64,000 nt of DNA from Holothuria scabra (Eukaryota > Echinodermata > Holothuroidea > Aspidochirotida > Holothuriidae), in NCBI GenBank assembly GCA_037179385.1, contig CM074180.1, positions 26,269,455 through 26,333,454 on the forward strand. The letters are read 5' to 3'. The notes below the pieces were generated by a model. It saw only the letters and a list, made by a program, of their open reading frames with translations, was not told the origin of the DNA and searched no databases. Shown piece after piece: positions 12,901 to 21,786 of this stretch (the first letter of the stretch is position 1; each line of letters opens with the position of its first letter). The position numbers and the translations under genes are program-made.

Positions 12901-15900
12901 ACCAAAACAGACTGCGCCCTCAAGTGGGAGCACACAAGAGTGCAAAACAGGCACCAACAAACAGACCCTTCAGACATTAGCGCCTGGGGCCGTGAATCAC
13001 AACATTGGGGTAAGTAACTTGCCCTTGTCAAATGTCATAATGGAATGTAAGCATATTGGAGGTTGATTAAGAGACTATGTACAACAATGGTATGAAATTA
13101 CCACATATAAATTTATTTTTGAGGCTGTATCAGGTTATAAGCTGGAATTTATTGATAAACAGATGCCAGTGCAATGGGCTGTGCCCCGGCCATACAAAAT
13201 GACTGCAGATGAAATACTTGCAGTAGATAAAGAGATTATTCGATTAGCAGCCGTTGAGGTGATAGAGCCCTCATGTGGAGATGGGGGATTTGTGTCCAAC
13301 GTCTTCACTGGACCAAAGAAGGATGGAGGGTTCAGAATGATCTTAGATCTCTCTGACTTGAATGGAACATTACAGTTTCACCATTTTAAAATGGACACAT
13401 TTGATACAGCCTTAGGCCTGGTAACAAGGAACTGTTACTTTGCCTCAATTGACCTCCGAGATGCTTACTATTCAGTGCCTATAGCACCTGAGCATAGCAA
13501 ATGTCTCAAGTTTGTTCGGAAGGGGAATATGTGGCACTTCAAAGCAATGCCAAATGGCCTCACATCAGGCCCTAGAGTATTTACCAAAATTCTAAAACCA
13601 CCTTTAGCACTTCTCAGATCAGTGGGAATTAAAATCACTGCCAATATTGATGCTACCCTAATTGTTGCAGAAAGTAAACAAAAAGGGGAACAGGATGTCG
13701 CCATAGCTGCTCGTCTGTTGTTAGATCTGGGGTTTGTCATCCACCCAGAGAAATCATGGTTTTCGCCAACCAGGAAATAACTTTCCTTGGGTTTGTCATA
13801 AACTCAAAGGATATGCAGGTTAAATTATCTCTGACTTCAATTCAGGAATTACAGGTCATGTGGCAGAATTTGTTAACAGTTAGAAGGCCAACCATCAGGA
13901 CTGTGGCTCAGTAATAGGGAAACTGGTTTCTACCTTCCCAGCAGTAGAGTATGGTCCATTGCATTATCGGGAACTAGAAAGGGACAAAGTGAAGGCCCTT
14001 AAATGCTCTCGTGGACATTTTGATAGACACATGGTGCTTGGTGACCAAGCCAGACTGGAAATGGTGTGGTGGCTCACAAATATTCACACTGCAGTGAGAA
14101 AAATAGATAAAGGGAAGCCTGCAAAATGCTTAACTAGCAATGCTTCAGGCGCAGGTTGGGGAGCGACTGATGGTAAAAGAGAAATTGGTGGTAGATGGAA
14201 TGCATGCAAAAAGGTACGAGCTAATAATAATGAAATCAAGTACTTGGAAATGCGTGTAGCATTTTTAGGTTTGCAAGCATTCTGCTCAAAAGACCACAAT
14301 ATTCATGTCTTACTCAAGCTTGATAGTACAACAGCTGTGGTCTACATCAATAACATGGGGGGCTTAAAATCTGCTTCATGCAATGAAATGGCAAAGACCA
14401 TTTGGCACTGGTGCACCAACAGAAATATTTGGGTTACTGCCTGCTGCATTCCAGGAGTTGAAAAGCAAATAGCAGACAAGAAGTCCAAGCAATTCAGTGA
14501 TCACCTTTAATGGATGCTGAATAAGAATATTTTCAAACAACTGTGTGAAAGGTTTGGCAAGCCAGAGATCGATTTGTTTGCTTCCAGGCTAAATGCTCAG
14601 CTTAATTGTTATGTGGCTTGGAAACCTGACCCTGGGGCACATGCATGTGATGCATTTTCTATTGATTGGAACCCATATTTCTTCTATGCCTTCCCACCAT
14701 TTTCCCTTATTGGAAAATACCTGACCAAGATTGAACAAGAACAGGCAGAAGGCATTATCTAAGTGGCCGACCCAACCATGGTTTCCAAGAGTGTTACAAT
14801 TATTAGTAGCAGAACCCATAGCACTGAAGCCCAGTAAAAATCTTCTTGTTTCACCAACTGATAGTTCGTCACACCCCCTTTACCAACGATTGTCGCTTTT
14901 ATGTGGCAGGTTATCAGGCAATCCATTACGTCCCAAGGAATTTCAGAAGACACTTGTGACATACTGCTGGCCTCTTGGAGGGAGTCTACTCGCAAACAAT
15001 ATAGTGTCTATGTCAGGAAATGGACTGACTTTTGTCGCAGATTCAAAACTGATCTGATGTATTCCTCTCCAGCACATTTCTTAAATTTCTTTACAGAGCT
15101 GTTCAAAAATAATGGTTACAGTGCCTTAAATACAGCAAGGGCAGCCTTAGCACCGATTGTAACATTATCAGATGGCCATACTGTTTCAAACCATCCTTTG
15201 ATAACTAGATTTTTTAAAGGGGTTTTCCATCTGAAACCACCTGCACCAAGATACAACAATACTTGGGATGTGAAAGTGGTACCAGATTATCTTAGGAAGC
15301 TTTCGCCCGCTAAGAAGCTCTGTCTAAAGGACCTCACTCTAAAAACATGCATGTTGCTTGCATTAACTTCAGCGCAACGTCAGCAGACCCTGCACAAGCT
15401 TATCAATGTTGTGGATATGGAGATAACCCCTGATGCAGTTGTCTTCTTTATTAAAGATTTGCTTAAACATAATGTAGGGCTGAAAGTAGTTTGCAACGCT
15501 TACCCAAAGGAGAGAAAGTTGTGTGTACACACATACCTTATGGAATATTTGGAGAGGACAAAGATTTGCAGACAGAAAGACAGAAAGAAACAGCATTATT
15601 CATTAGTTTCTGCAAACCTTTCCACAAGGTCACTAAAGACACAGTAGCTAGATGGATTAGAAATGTGATGCAGCAGGCTGGGGTGAATGTTTGCCACTAC
15701 AAACCCCATTCTACTCGGGCTGCTGCTGTATCCAAAGTCATTGCAGCTAATTTTCCTGTGATGGAAATTCTTTCTCATGCAGGATGAACCAGCGAAAAAA
15801 CATTTCCAGAGTTTTGTAATAAACCAATTACCAATAATCACCTAGGATTCAGTCATGCACCACTCTTGCAAAACTGAAGTGATGAACAGCCAAGAGATTA

Positions 15901-18900
15901 TTGTTCTCATCAAGGTGTAAATGCCACCTACCTGTACATATGTTCAAGTGTTGGAGATTTAGTTCCTGTACATACGTTCAAGTGTTGAAGTTTCAGTTTT
16001 ACTACCTTATTGTTTTTACCAATGTTTATGTTCTGAAAGAATGCAAGTTACCGTTCTTAAAGGAAGTTACGGTAAAAAAGTTGCAACTTGCTGTTTTTTC
16101 AACTTGTTTAATCGTAAGTCTACCATAGATGTCAAGTGTTTTAATCATTAATTAGCGTAACACAAGGGTCAATAAGATACAACTTTGTGACTATACCCTT
16201 TATATGAGGCCTGAGTTGCTTTAAAGGTCTCACATTACCACGAACGTATTACGATATAAAATGGAAAGATTAAACGAGAACTTACTGTTTGAAGTTTGAT
16301 CTTAATTTTATGAAGTAATAGGAGTGAGGGGTAATGTGCCCACGCACCCACCTCCATAAAACATGAGGAACTCTAGTGTGGTAAAATAACACGGGTACAG
16401 TATTTGTTTTGCCACTTGGTATGGGCTGGTAACTCAGTCCTCATACTTTAAAGACTGACTGCACATGCTCAAACAGGGTCTCTCACATTACCCCTCACTC
16501 CTATTACTTCATAAAATGAAGATCAAACTTGAAACGGTAAGTTCTCTTTTAATCTTTCCATATTATTGGCAAATATGCCTGGCAAGAAGGTGTGAACAAG
16601 AGTTATAGCTGGCAAAATGCCTCATGTAGTCTACAGGCTTGTGTAACATTTGACTTGCAAGAGTTAAATGTGAGGTTAAAATTCTTAACATGTAATCTAG
16701 TCTTGTCAAGATCCTGTTAGTCAATGTTCAAGAGCAAATGTTCTAATATAAATAAATGATACTTGTTTACTGATGAAGATTTTGTAACCCAGTTTTGACT
16801 TTGTGTCTTCCTAGAATCATTCAACAACAGACTACTTGCATCAAGTTTACGTCTGCATGGATAAGAGCTTTCACCTCATTGATTGTCCGGATAGAGAAAA
16901 TGGCACATGCAATGACCGTGTGACATATCCAACCATACATCATGATTCCAAAGTATGTATATAAAATACAACTTTTTCCAAGATTCTTTATAATTGCAAA
17001 TCTTATTTTGCAATAATTTTGGTCCTGAAAATATGATTTAATGTAGACAGTGCTCAGACTGCACTGGAACAGAATGAACCTTAATAAGCAAGTTTGGTAA
17101 TTTGTTTTGGTTGATATGCACATGAGCACATCGTCCAAATCATTGAGATAAAGAAACCAATCCTGCACCTACAAAACATATTCCAAAATTTGAGTTTACA
17201 TGAAAATTTGGTGAAATTATTCTTTCTTAATCCATCCAAAACACAAAGGGAGACATTAAATGTGGTTTTGTGTAGTGGACTGTGTCTAAATTGTCTTCTT
17301 GGTGTAAATATTTGTATTTTAATCTGTTGTAAAGTAGCACTGAGACTCCTATTTTTGTTTGCCTTGATTAGACACATAGCCATTGTGCACATACTGATGA
17401 AAACAAGGGAACGCTGTACGCTACTTGCTGAGCTCGCTTTTTATATCCCACATTGTGCCTCACAGATTCATGTGGCAATGAATTACCGAACTCGCTTATA
17501 GTAAAACTTGTATGAGTTAAAGGTCAAACAGCAACGGACCATGTACTAGCAAGGACAATGCTCAAATGCAAAAATGCAAGCAATACTTTCTCGTCTTTCA
17601 AATCAAGTTATTGTTTTGTATGAATGGATGAGGTTAAACAACTTTAGACTTGTGCATTAAAACAGAATAATTCACTCTCAGGAGATAATGCTTTTACAAG
17701 ATGCACCCACTAGCTATGCTGTGTAAACATTGTCTGTATAAAACCCATTATTGAGGTATCAGGGAAGCCAGACTGTATCCCTGCAATGACTGACCTGTTG
17801 TTCTGTATGGTGGAGACCTCTTTTCTGTGTCAAAAAGTGAAACAAAGAAAGAGCCTTGGTGGTTTACTGATGCTTTTAAGGGATTGACAGTTTAATGCTT
17901 CACCCAGGTGAACAACTTTTTCCAGTCAAGAATCAAATGTCACAATCACTGAGTTTCTCCTGGTGTGGAAGGCATTGGCTAAAGAGTGTTGTGAATGGCC
18001 CTCTGTAAAAGAGGGCATTATTTGACAATCTTCAGTTAGTTAGCCACATGGTTTGTAGACCTTGATGAAGAACTATGACTCTGACTTGCGTGAGGATGGT
18101 CTTAGAACTGAAACAGGGTCTGGAAGGGAGCTGTCAGAGTCATCTGGGTCCTGGATTGACAAAGCTGACAAGCTTTAGCAGCACCCTCTGTATTATAGCC
18201 CTAGGAGAAAATTTTAGGTGCAGACTGACTAATTGTCCCAATTGAGAGTTACATTATTTATCTTTCAAGCCGTAGGGATCAGGTAGGGAAAACAAGCCAG
18301 TGAGCCATAACTGGAAAAAAGGCCGTGGCCGGCTAGACTTAAACCAGTAGGTTGGAAACTGGGCCGTAAAACTCTAACTAACTGACTAACATAGGGATCA
18401 GTCATCTGGAATATGACTATGGCAGCTTGCAGGTTGTGGTGAGTCAACCAGCCAAACTTGTTGCCCTCCTGCCATGTTCAGTATTTGATGTCATACTCCT
18501 TTACTCATACCCACTTTAAAGTATTGCCCATCTCCCTAACCTTGATATGGCATACACTGGATTGCCTTTGCCTACTGATGAAAATGCACACCATGCAGAG
18601 CTTAATCCTCATTCTCAATTTTAGAGTAATTTCACTTGATTTCAGTCAATTTTTTAGAGGTATAAACAATTGGTTCCTCACCTTACTTGAATCTTATGAG
18701 AAATTTCTGCACCATTGCTTGTTTGGGAAGCATCAACAGCTGATGTAATCTCCTTTTGATGGGTGAAAATAAGCCAACAAAACTTGAGAACTCATAATAA
18801 TTTGATCTCTTCAAAGGCCTTTTGACAATTATTTTACCAACGGGAATCTTTTGTCAAATCATGTGCTGATGTCATTGGCATTAAAAGAGAGGATTATTAC

Positions 18901-19046
18901 CCCCCCCCCTCCCAGTGGCTACACCACTGACCAGCACAGGTTTGTTTAAAAATGTCATTACATGCCATGTGTATTTTGTATGTATATTTTGCATTCAAAT
19001 GTTGTTTTTAATTTCTTTTTTATAGGATGTAAAGAACATTCCATAA
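889..19046 (+). CDS. RNASET2: Ribonuclease T2 gene, 3' part (six exons; 5' end outside window)
   Basis: Spliced coding exons are 889-961, 5536-5603, 8969-9082, 10683-10800, 16815-16952 and 19026-19046. All junctions are GT-AG and phase-compatible, giving about 176 residues ending at TAA. RNase T2 enzymes are secreted or lysosomal endoribonucleases that cleave single-stranded RNA via a 2',3'-cyclic phosphate. The second catalytic motif is created by joining exons 2 and 3 (FW then THEWCRHGTCA), with the expected catalytic Glu and His. The family's usual Lys before that His is Arg here. The C-terminal part has the expected VCMDKSFHLIDCP stretch with paired cysteines. The first motif (HGLWP) is missing: the first exon seen starts with the G that completes a Trp codon, followed by PSTDSG, so the preceding exon and signal peptide lie left of position 1. 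Introns hold several mobile elements. The assignment is firm; the last short exon is less so. Confidence 0.9.
962..2400 (+). other. RNase T2 intron 1, first part: no feature seen
   Basis: AT-rich intronic sequence with scattered homopolymer runs. No exon, clear repeat end or RNA gene was recognised in this stretch. Confidence 0.5.
2410..2582 (+). mobile_element. SINE copy, 5'-truncated, in RNase T2 intron 1
   Basis: Shares with the other copies 'aatggaacctactgccc', 'agcaatggagtaggg', 'agccacaactgg' and 'ggaaactgggc', and ends in (CTAA)n. It lies about 40 bases before a tandem-repeat element, so the intron has taken repeated insertions. Confidence 0.7.
2624..3260 (+). mobile_element. Helentron-like non-autonomous element, ~3 tandem units
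   Basis: Begins GATTCCTTGCC, forms an 11-bp stem with GGCAAGGAATC after a 7-base loop, then has a (TG)n tract and three ~150-bp units. It ends with (A)CAAGGAATCAC, a hairpin AAGCC-TTTT-GGCTT and CTGG. Units contain AGGTCAAAGGTCA (a DR1 of nuclear-receptor half-sites) followed by TTTG and AGGTCA (DR4). Class assignment is by structure only: subterminal inverted repeats, microsatellite, tandem core and 3' hairpin resemble HINE/DINE-type elements. No target duplication is visible, as expected for that class. Confidence 0.65.
3261..3749 (+). other. RNase T2 intron 1, between repeat elements: no feature seen
   Basis: AT-rich intron sequence without recognisable coding exon or repeat signature. 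Confidence 0.45.
3750..5330 (+). mobile_element. Decayed tandem-repeat element, about nine units
   Basis: Opens with a remnant of the family's 5' end (tatgcattcatgatggcgtg) and a long (TG)n tract, then ~150-bp units. The units share 'aagaaccctattgattttgg', 'ggtcaaaggtcatttgggg' and 'cttgtttacacgatatctca'. Units diverge progressively toward 5300 and neither the terminal 11-mers nor the 3' hairpin survive. It is an older member of the same family. Confidence 0.65.
5536..5603 (+). CDS. RNASET2: RNase T2 exon b (WPDL segment)
   Basis: A 68-base exon between acceptor tttgtag and donor gtaagt. It encodes NLLDALNKFWPDLITEG followed by NYYSF and the first two bases of a Trp codon. The WPDL...FW arrangement immediately before the second catalytic motif is typical of the family. 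Confidence 0.88.
5604..6034 (+). other. RNase T2 intron 2, first part: no feature seen
   Basis: Contains a few imperfect copies of 'gtctggcagaccattttg'-like words around 5850-5960 but no identifiable element or exon. Confidence 0.4.
6035..6338. mobile_element. MITE with ~28-bp TIRs, TTAA-flanked
   Basis: The left end TTAAAGGCCCAATTCTCTC plus ACCCCAAAC is mirrored at the right by GTTTGGGGTGAGAG and GGCCCTTTAA. About 300 bp, non-coding. TTAA at both ends suggests a piggyBac-like target, but whether TTAA is target or element cannot be decided from one copy. Related fragments occur near 42140, 44100-44280 and 63870 to the window end. Confidence 0.6.
6849..8592 (+). mobile_element. Helentron-like non-autonomous element, ~10 tandem units
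   Basis: Complete copy in RNase T2 intron 2. The 5' stem GATTCCTTGC/GCAAGGAATC is followed by (TG)n, about ten ~155-bp units and the 3' end GGCAAGGAATCAC, hairpin AAGCC-TTTT-GGCTT, then CTGG. Units start near 'cttgtaaacacgatatctt' and carry AGGTCAAAGGTCA and a following AGGTCA four bases on. About six units keep the perfect DR1 by eye. Open frames through the units (repeating 'LVEVKGHLRSPAVKL') are a by-product of the repeat period, not a gene. Confidence 0.7.
8969..9082 (+). CDS. RNASET2: RNase T2 exon c with catalytic motif II
   Basis: A 114-base exon after acceptor ctcttttag; the donor is gtattt, weaker than the others. It completes the split Trp and encodes THEWCRHGTCA, the active-site motif holding catalytic Glu and His and a disulfide Cys. 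It continues through TNYFNKTMQLFQKYNPY, a helix typical of T2 enzymes. This exon is the strongest single piece of evidence for the gene. Confidence 0.95.
9100..9339. mobile_element. MITE with TTAAAGGGCAAGA-type TIR, in RNase T2 intron 3
   Basis: Starts TTAAAGGGCAAGATTAGTC and ends with the inverted form GACTGCTCTTGCCTTTAA. About 240 bp, AT-rich, non-coding. The same internal right-hand sequence (gaaagttgtgagaattagc) is found in the longer copy at 55330-55828. Confidence 0.6.
9340..10682 (+). other. RNase T2 intron 3, remainder: no feature seen
   Basis: AT-rich intron sequence with a C-rich stretch at about 9760-9785. No exon or element recognised. Confidence 0.4.
10683..10800 (+). CDS. RNASET2: RNase T2 exon d (AGITPSD segment)
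   Basis: A 118-base exon between acceptor ccttgtgcag and donor gtaaga. It encodes VLSRAGITPSDSNTYYKKDI and onward to SIDCFQP. The family has an 'aGI.Ps....y' segment and a following helix here. Phases agree with the neighbouring exons. Confidence 0.88.
11326..11392 (+). repeat. DIRS left terminal repeat
   Basis: Bases 11326-11360 are an essentially exact reverse complement of 16227-16262 (in the internal complementary region). Bases 11350-11390 (including gtttgagcatgcacagtcag) match the complement of the right terminal repeat with a few differences. Confidence 0.85.
11557..12980 (+). pseudogene. DIRS gag-like region, interrupted
   Basis: An ATG at 11557 opens a frame that stops after 16 codons (METNNNNLAAS...). 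Longer open pieces follow at 11724-12128 (Ser/Asn/Lys-rich, 134 residues) and 12138-12980 (280 residues). A stop at the end of the first piece separates the two. The composition and position before reverse transcriptase fit the poorly conserved gag-like first product of DIRS elements. No domain is recognisable by motif. Confidence 0.6.
13080..13780 (+). pseudogene. DIRS reverse transcriptase, active site mutated
   Basis: The 205-residue frame from 13163 has the RT fingers and palm: FRMILDLSDLN, then FASIDLRDAYYSVPI with the first catalytic Asp, and MPNGLTSGPRVFTKIL. The catalytic box normally reading Y-x-D-D is N-I-D-A at about 13651-13662, so the last essential Asp is lost. The conserved 'TFLGFVI' continuation appears after 13780 in another frame, showing a frameshift. 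It copies element RNA to DNA in intact relatives but cannot do so here. Confidence 0.88.
13781..14510 (+). pseudogene. DIRS RNase H domain, degraded
   Basis: After a frameshifted connector (LGFVINSKDMQ), the open frame at 13959-14510 contains SNASGAGWGATDG, where related elements have T-D-A-S, so the first catalytic Asp is Asn. It then has NEIKYLEMRVAFLGL (catalytic Glu kept) and LKLDSTTAVVYINNMGG. The terminal ADKKSKQ replaces the usual A-D-x-x-S-R. A stop at 14508-14510 splits it from the next domain. Confidence 0.8.
14511..14830 (+). pseudogene. DIRS methyltransferase-like domain fragment
   Basis: The frame after the stop reads FGKPEIDLFASRLNAQLNCY, then WKPDPGAHACDAFSIDW and YAFPPFSLIGKYL. 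This block follows RNase H in DIRS1-group elements and has been related to phage-type adenine methyltransferases. It then shifts frame into KWPTQPWFPRVLQLL. Its function in these elements is not established. Confidence 0.72.
14831..15838 (+). pseudogene. DIRS tyrosine recombinase, catalytic residues lost
   Basis: Connector 'HPLYQRLSLLCGRLSGNP' and then ESTRKQYSVYVRKWTDFC mark the N-terminal DNA-binding part. LALTSAQRQQTL holds the first catalytic Arg. After a frameshift near 15600-15640 the HSTRAAAVSKVI box (His and Arg) follows. The next box reads SHAG, stop, TSEKTFPEFC: a TGA stands where a Trp is expected and Cys stands where the nucleophilic Tyr is expected. Intact versions integrate the circular DNA copy. 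This one cannot act. Confidence 0.85.
16227..16340 (+). repeat. DIRS internal complementary region
   Basis: The first part is the reverse complement of the element's left end (11326-11360). The rest, from 16261, is the reverse complement of the outer right end (about 16490-16561). The two are directly joined, recording the junction of a circular intermediate. This defines the element ends at about 11326 and 16561. Confidence 0.85.
16445..16561 (+). repeat. DIRS right terminal repeat
   Basis: Bases 16452-16495 are complementary to the left terminal repeat. Bases 16490-16561 pair with the internal complementary region. The sequence returns to unrelated intron after 'aatctttccat'. Confidence 0.85.
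16815..16952 (+). CDS. RNASET2: RNase T2 exon e (C-terminal core strand)
   Basis: A 138-base, phase-0 exon between acceptor gtgtcttcctag and donor gtatgt. It encodes HQVYVCMDKSFHLIDCPD and then a Cys- and Asn-containing tail. The V-x-C-x-D-K...L-I-D-C-P pattern is the conserved C-terminal strand of RNase T2. It lies about 250 bp downstream of the DIRS element in the preceding intron. If the next exon were skipped, the frame would end at a TAA 12 bases past the donor. Confidence 0.88.
16953..18264 (+). other. RNase T2 last intron, first part: no feature seen
   Basis: No recognisable exon or repeat. Open frames here lack any family signature. Confidence 0.4.
18283..18391 (+). mobile_element. 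SINE copy, 5'-truncated, with 10-bp target duplication
   Basis: The 3' body of the SINE family ('agccataactgg', 'ggccgtggccgg', 'ggaaactgggccgt') ends in CTAACTAACTGACTAAC. It is flanked by TAGGGATCAG at 18273-18282 and 18392-18401. The perfect duplication and 5' truncation indicate target-primed, LINE-driven insertion. Confidence 0.85.
19026..19046 (+). CDS. RNASET2: RNase T2 probable terminal coding exon
   Basis: After a very pyrimidine-rich acceptor (ttaatttcttttttatag) the phase-0 frame reads DVKNIP then TAA. The splice signal is strong, but the six residues carry no family signature. Ending in the previous exon's intron would give a tail of almost the same length. Confidence 0.5.
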   Translation, partial: DVKNIP

Positions 19047-21225
19047 TTACAAGGAGAGAGAGAAGTGCAAGTCTTCCCGTCAATGGTTTACATCCATGCT
19101 TAATACAGTTCACTAGCACTGCCTATAGCTTTAACATTAATGTCCTTTTCAAGTTGTGTAATATGTTTTTTAAAGATGGTGCAATGGATCAATGGACCAA
19201 TTATATTTGAATGTTGGATTGAAGATTTTATGTTTTTATTGTTTACAATTCTTTCATGGCAACATCTGATCGCATAGCTTAACAATTACCCCATTGCCCC
19301 CCCAAAAAATTACCCCATTGCCCAGGACAAGTGAAATTTATGTTGGGAAAGTTTTTTCTTACCTCTTCCTTTCTCAAGTAGGGCAAGTGACAGATCATTA
19401 GTAGCCGATAAGTACATGAGCAAGCTCATAGCCAAGATTGTGTCATGGGGAGAGTTTTGGTGTCGGGGGGGGGGGAGGTTGGGGCACGATACAAGGGAAA
19501 AGTCTAAGGATAGAGAGAAAAAAAAAAACTATTTTAGGTGTTTTTTGCATCGCAAGGTTGGTTCATGGGGGGCTCTAACCTCCAAAACCACCCCTGTGGC
19601 TATGCCACTGTACATGAGATGGTATAACTTTCTGGAAGCATAATAGCTTCCTATTAAAGACTGTCACATTGCCTGGCAGCTATCCAGCCAAACCAATTTT
19701 CAGATGTGACAAAAAATTCAACCTTTGTTTCAAATGTTTCAGAATTTTATTGAGGGAAAAGCAAGTTTCATATTTTCATCTCTAAAAACACACCCCTATC
19801 ACATTTCTTGAGTAGCATGAGTGTACTGGTTCTGTGAAACTCAGTGAGATCCTTGTTTGCTTCTGTCATTTAAGTTCATGTAGAACATTTATCACTGTAA
19901 GTGAATTCTGGAAGCTACTTACCCCACTAGGACTAATTCTTTTTAAAGTTCTCACTGTTCATCCACAAAAGATTGTAACTTACCCTTTGCCCCCCTTGGA
20001 ATGTTTACTTCAAGATTAGTATAAGCAAAATTCAAGTTTTTACATGGAACAGGAAAACACCAGTGACATTCGGTGAAATTTCCATTCCTCTAATATGTAA
20101 ATTTCTCAATATATTATCATTCATTTTAGCACACCTTTCAAATTTCTAAAACAGTGTTGATAAATTTAATACTACAATGTCACCTTTCTCTATGCAACAA
20201 TTCTTATTTTTAGTTCCCATTTTACATAGCATAACTGAAAGTGACCTTAAGCACTGCTTTCAAGAATATATTCTCTAAATGAATACATAGGGCTTGTTTC
20301 AAATTCCCCGCAATGATTGGTGTTACCCTGTTTACAAAAGGACAACACCCCAGGTTAACACACCTATTTTCCAGGGTGTGTTCTCATGTACCCCAAGTCT
20401 GGTTAATTGGGTAGTGGTAACAAGGTCAAATATTTCACATACCAATTACTACAAAATGTTAGAAAAACTGGTCATTCGCCCCATGAACAGTTGAACACAT
20501 GTGACCTTGCATGATTAAAATTAACCACAGAACCCAGCATTTGGAGGTGGATTGAAATTAAACACCAACCCCATGCTTACCCCTGTTCTCACATTACTCA
20601 TGCGAGAGATACCAGTGTTACCTCTAGCGGGGGTACATGAGACCAAAGCCATAGGATAGGCCAAGTTGATGAAAGATCTTTTTCCGTTTTTGTTCTTTCT
20701 ATGGGTTACCTTCTATGGGGCACTTTGAGAGGGGGGTACCTTTGGAAGGAGGTCACCTTCACCCCTCATTTGACTGTCCCTGGAAAATGGGTGTCATCTT
20801 GTGAAACCTGATCTTTTACAATCAGGGCTACAAAATGAAACCAAGAAAAGTGGGTATGTAATAAACATTTTTTTTAAACTTGCAATACTTTTACAGTCAC
20901 ATGTATTTTCTATGACACACAATGCACTGCCTACAGATTTCTTCCATGTAATGTACTTTTTAAGTGAAGTCAGTGAGCCACCATTGTAATTTTATTGGTG
21001 GGTTAGAGAGAGCTCAAGTTTGTGATAGCATTGTTTTGGTTTTTGCAGTCTGTAAAATTGTAATCAAACTCAGGGCTTAGGTAAAAGTTGAAACATGCTA
21101 TGCTTGACAAAAAATGATTCAAGTTCTGTGAATCAGTCTTTAAGGAGTATGATAAGTGCCTTTTACTTATTTCCAAGTCTTTTAGCATTCAAGTGAAATG
21201 AACTTTCCTAAATTTAATGTCACGA
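19047..21225. other. Downstream of RNase T2: 3' UTR and intergenic, no gene seen
   Basis: Presumably begins with the RNase T2 3' untranslated region; no clear AATAAA was pinned down close to the stop codon. Pieces around 19440-19620 carry G-rich runs and 'gtggctatgccactg', a signature repeated elsewhere in the window as a degraded repeat. Confidence 0.4.
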
Positions 21226-21786
21226 TTTAAAGTGCTCCTCAAGTCAAAAAATTCAAAAATATATATTTAAGAAAATGAAAAAAGAATTCTAACAGTCCTA
21301 CTCCCAACCTCATATGACATTCATGAGCTGAGATATGAAATGTTGAAGTTTATTCACTTCAAACAGATTGGTCTATTGTGCAATAATTTGTGACTTTCTT
21401 GTTGTACAACTCACATAACATGCTTTGTTTTCCTCTAAAATTAAAAATGTTTATATGACCTTGAACACTTCCTGTTTGCTTGCATAGCATGTTGCACAAG
21501 GAGGGTTTAATTAATTACATCACCTCATAAGAGTAAGAGTGCTATAACACCTCGGTACAAGGTGCAGTAACATTCGGAAAAACAAAGATTGTAATTTGAG
21601 TAGTACAAGGATGACATCACAAATTATTGTGCAATGTTCCATTTTAATTCAAGTGTATAAACTTCAACATTAAATATCCCAGCTCAGGAGTGACCTATGT
21701 AGACGGGAGTTGGACTGTTAAAATGTATTTTGCATGGTCTTTAATATATTTTTTTTTGAATTTTTTGACTTTAGGTACACTTTAAA
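21226..21786. mobile_element. Long-TIR MITE (~185-bp arms)
   Basis: The left end TTTAAAGTGCTCCTCAAGTC and the right end GACTTTAGGTACACTTTAAA are the outer parts of two imperfect inverted arms of about 185 bp (21226-21412 and 21596-21786). They surround a ~180-bp AT-rich centre. There is no coding content. A fragment with the same outer end occurs at about 53120-53156. Confidence 0.65.

Larger units (their letters stand above)
11326..16561 (+). mobile_element. DIRS-type tyrosine-recombinase retrotransposon, inactivated
   Basis: A 5.2-kb element in RNase T2 intron 4, same orientation as the gene. It has a gag-like region, reverse transcriptase, RNase H, a methyltransferase-like domain and tyrosine recombinase in DIRS order. 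Its ends are inverted repeats rather than direct LTRs: 11350-11390 is complementary to 16452-16495. An internal complementary region at 16227-16340 contains the complement of the outer left end joined directly to the complement of the outer right end. This is the layout known for DIRS1-group elements, which circularise and integrate by recombinase, so no target duplication is expected. Every enzymatic domain carries inactivating changes. Confidence 0.9.

Noticed and set aside
13468..13740. Minus-strand open frame across the reverse transcriptase
   Set aside because: Shadow of the RT frame on the opposite strand.
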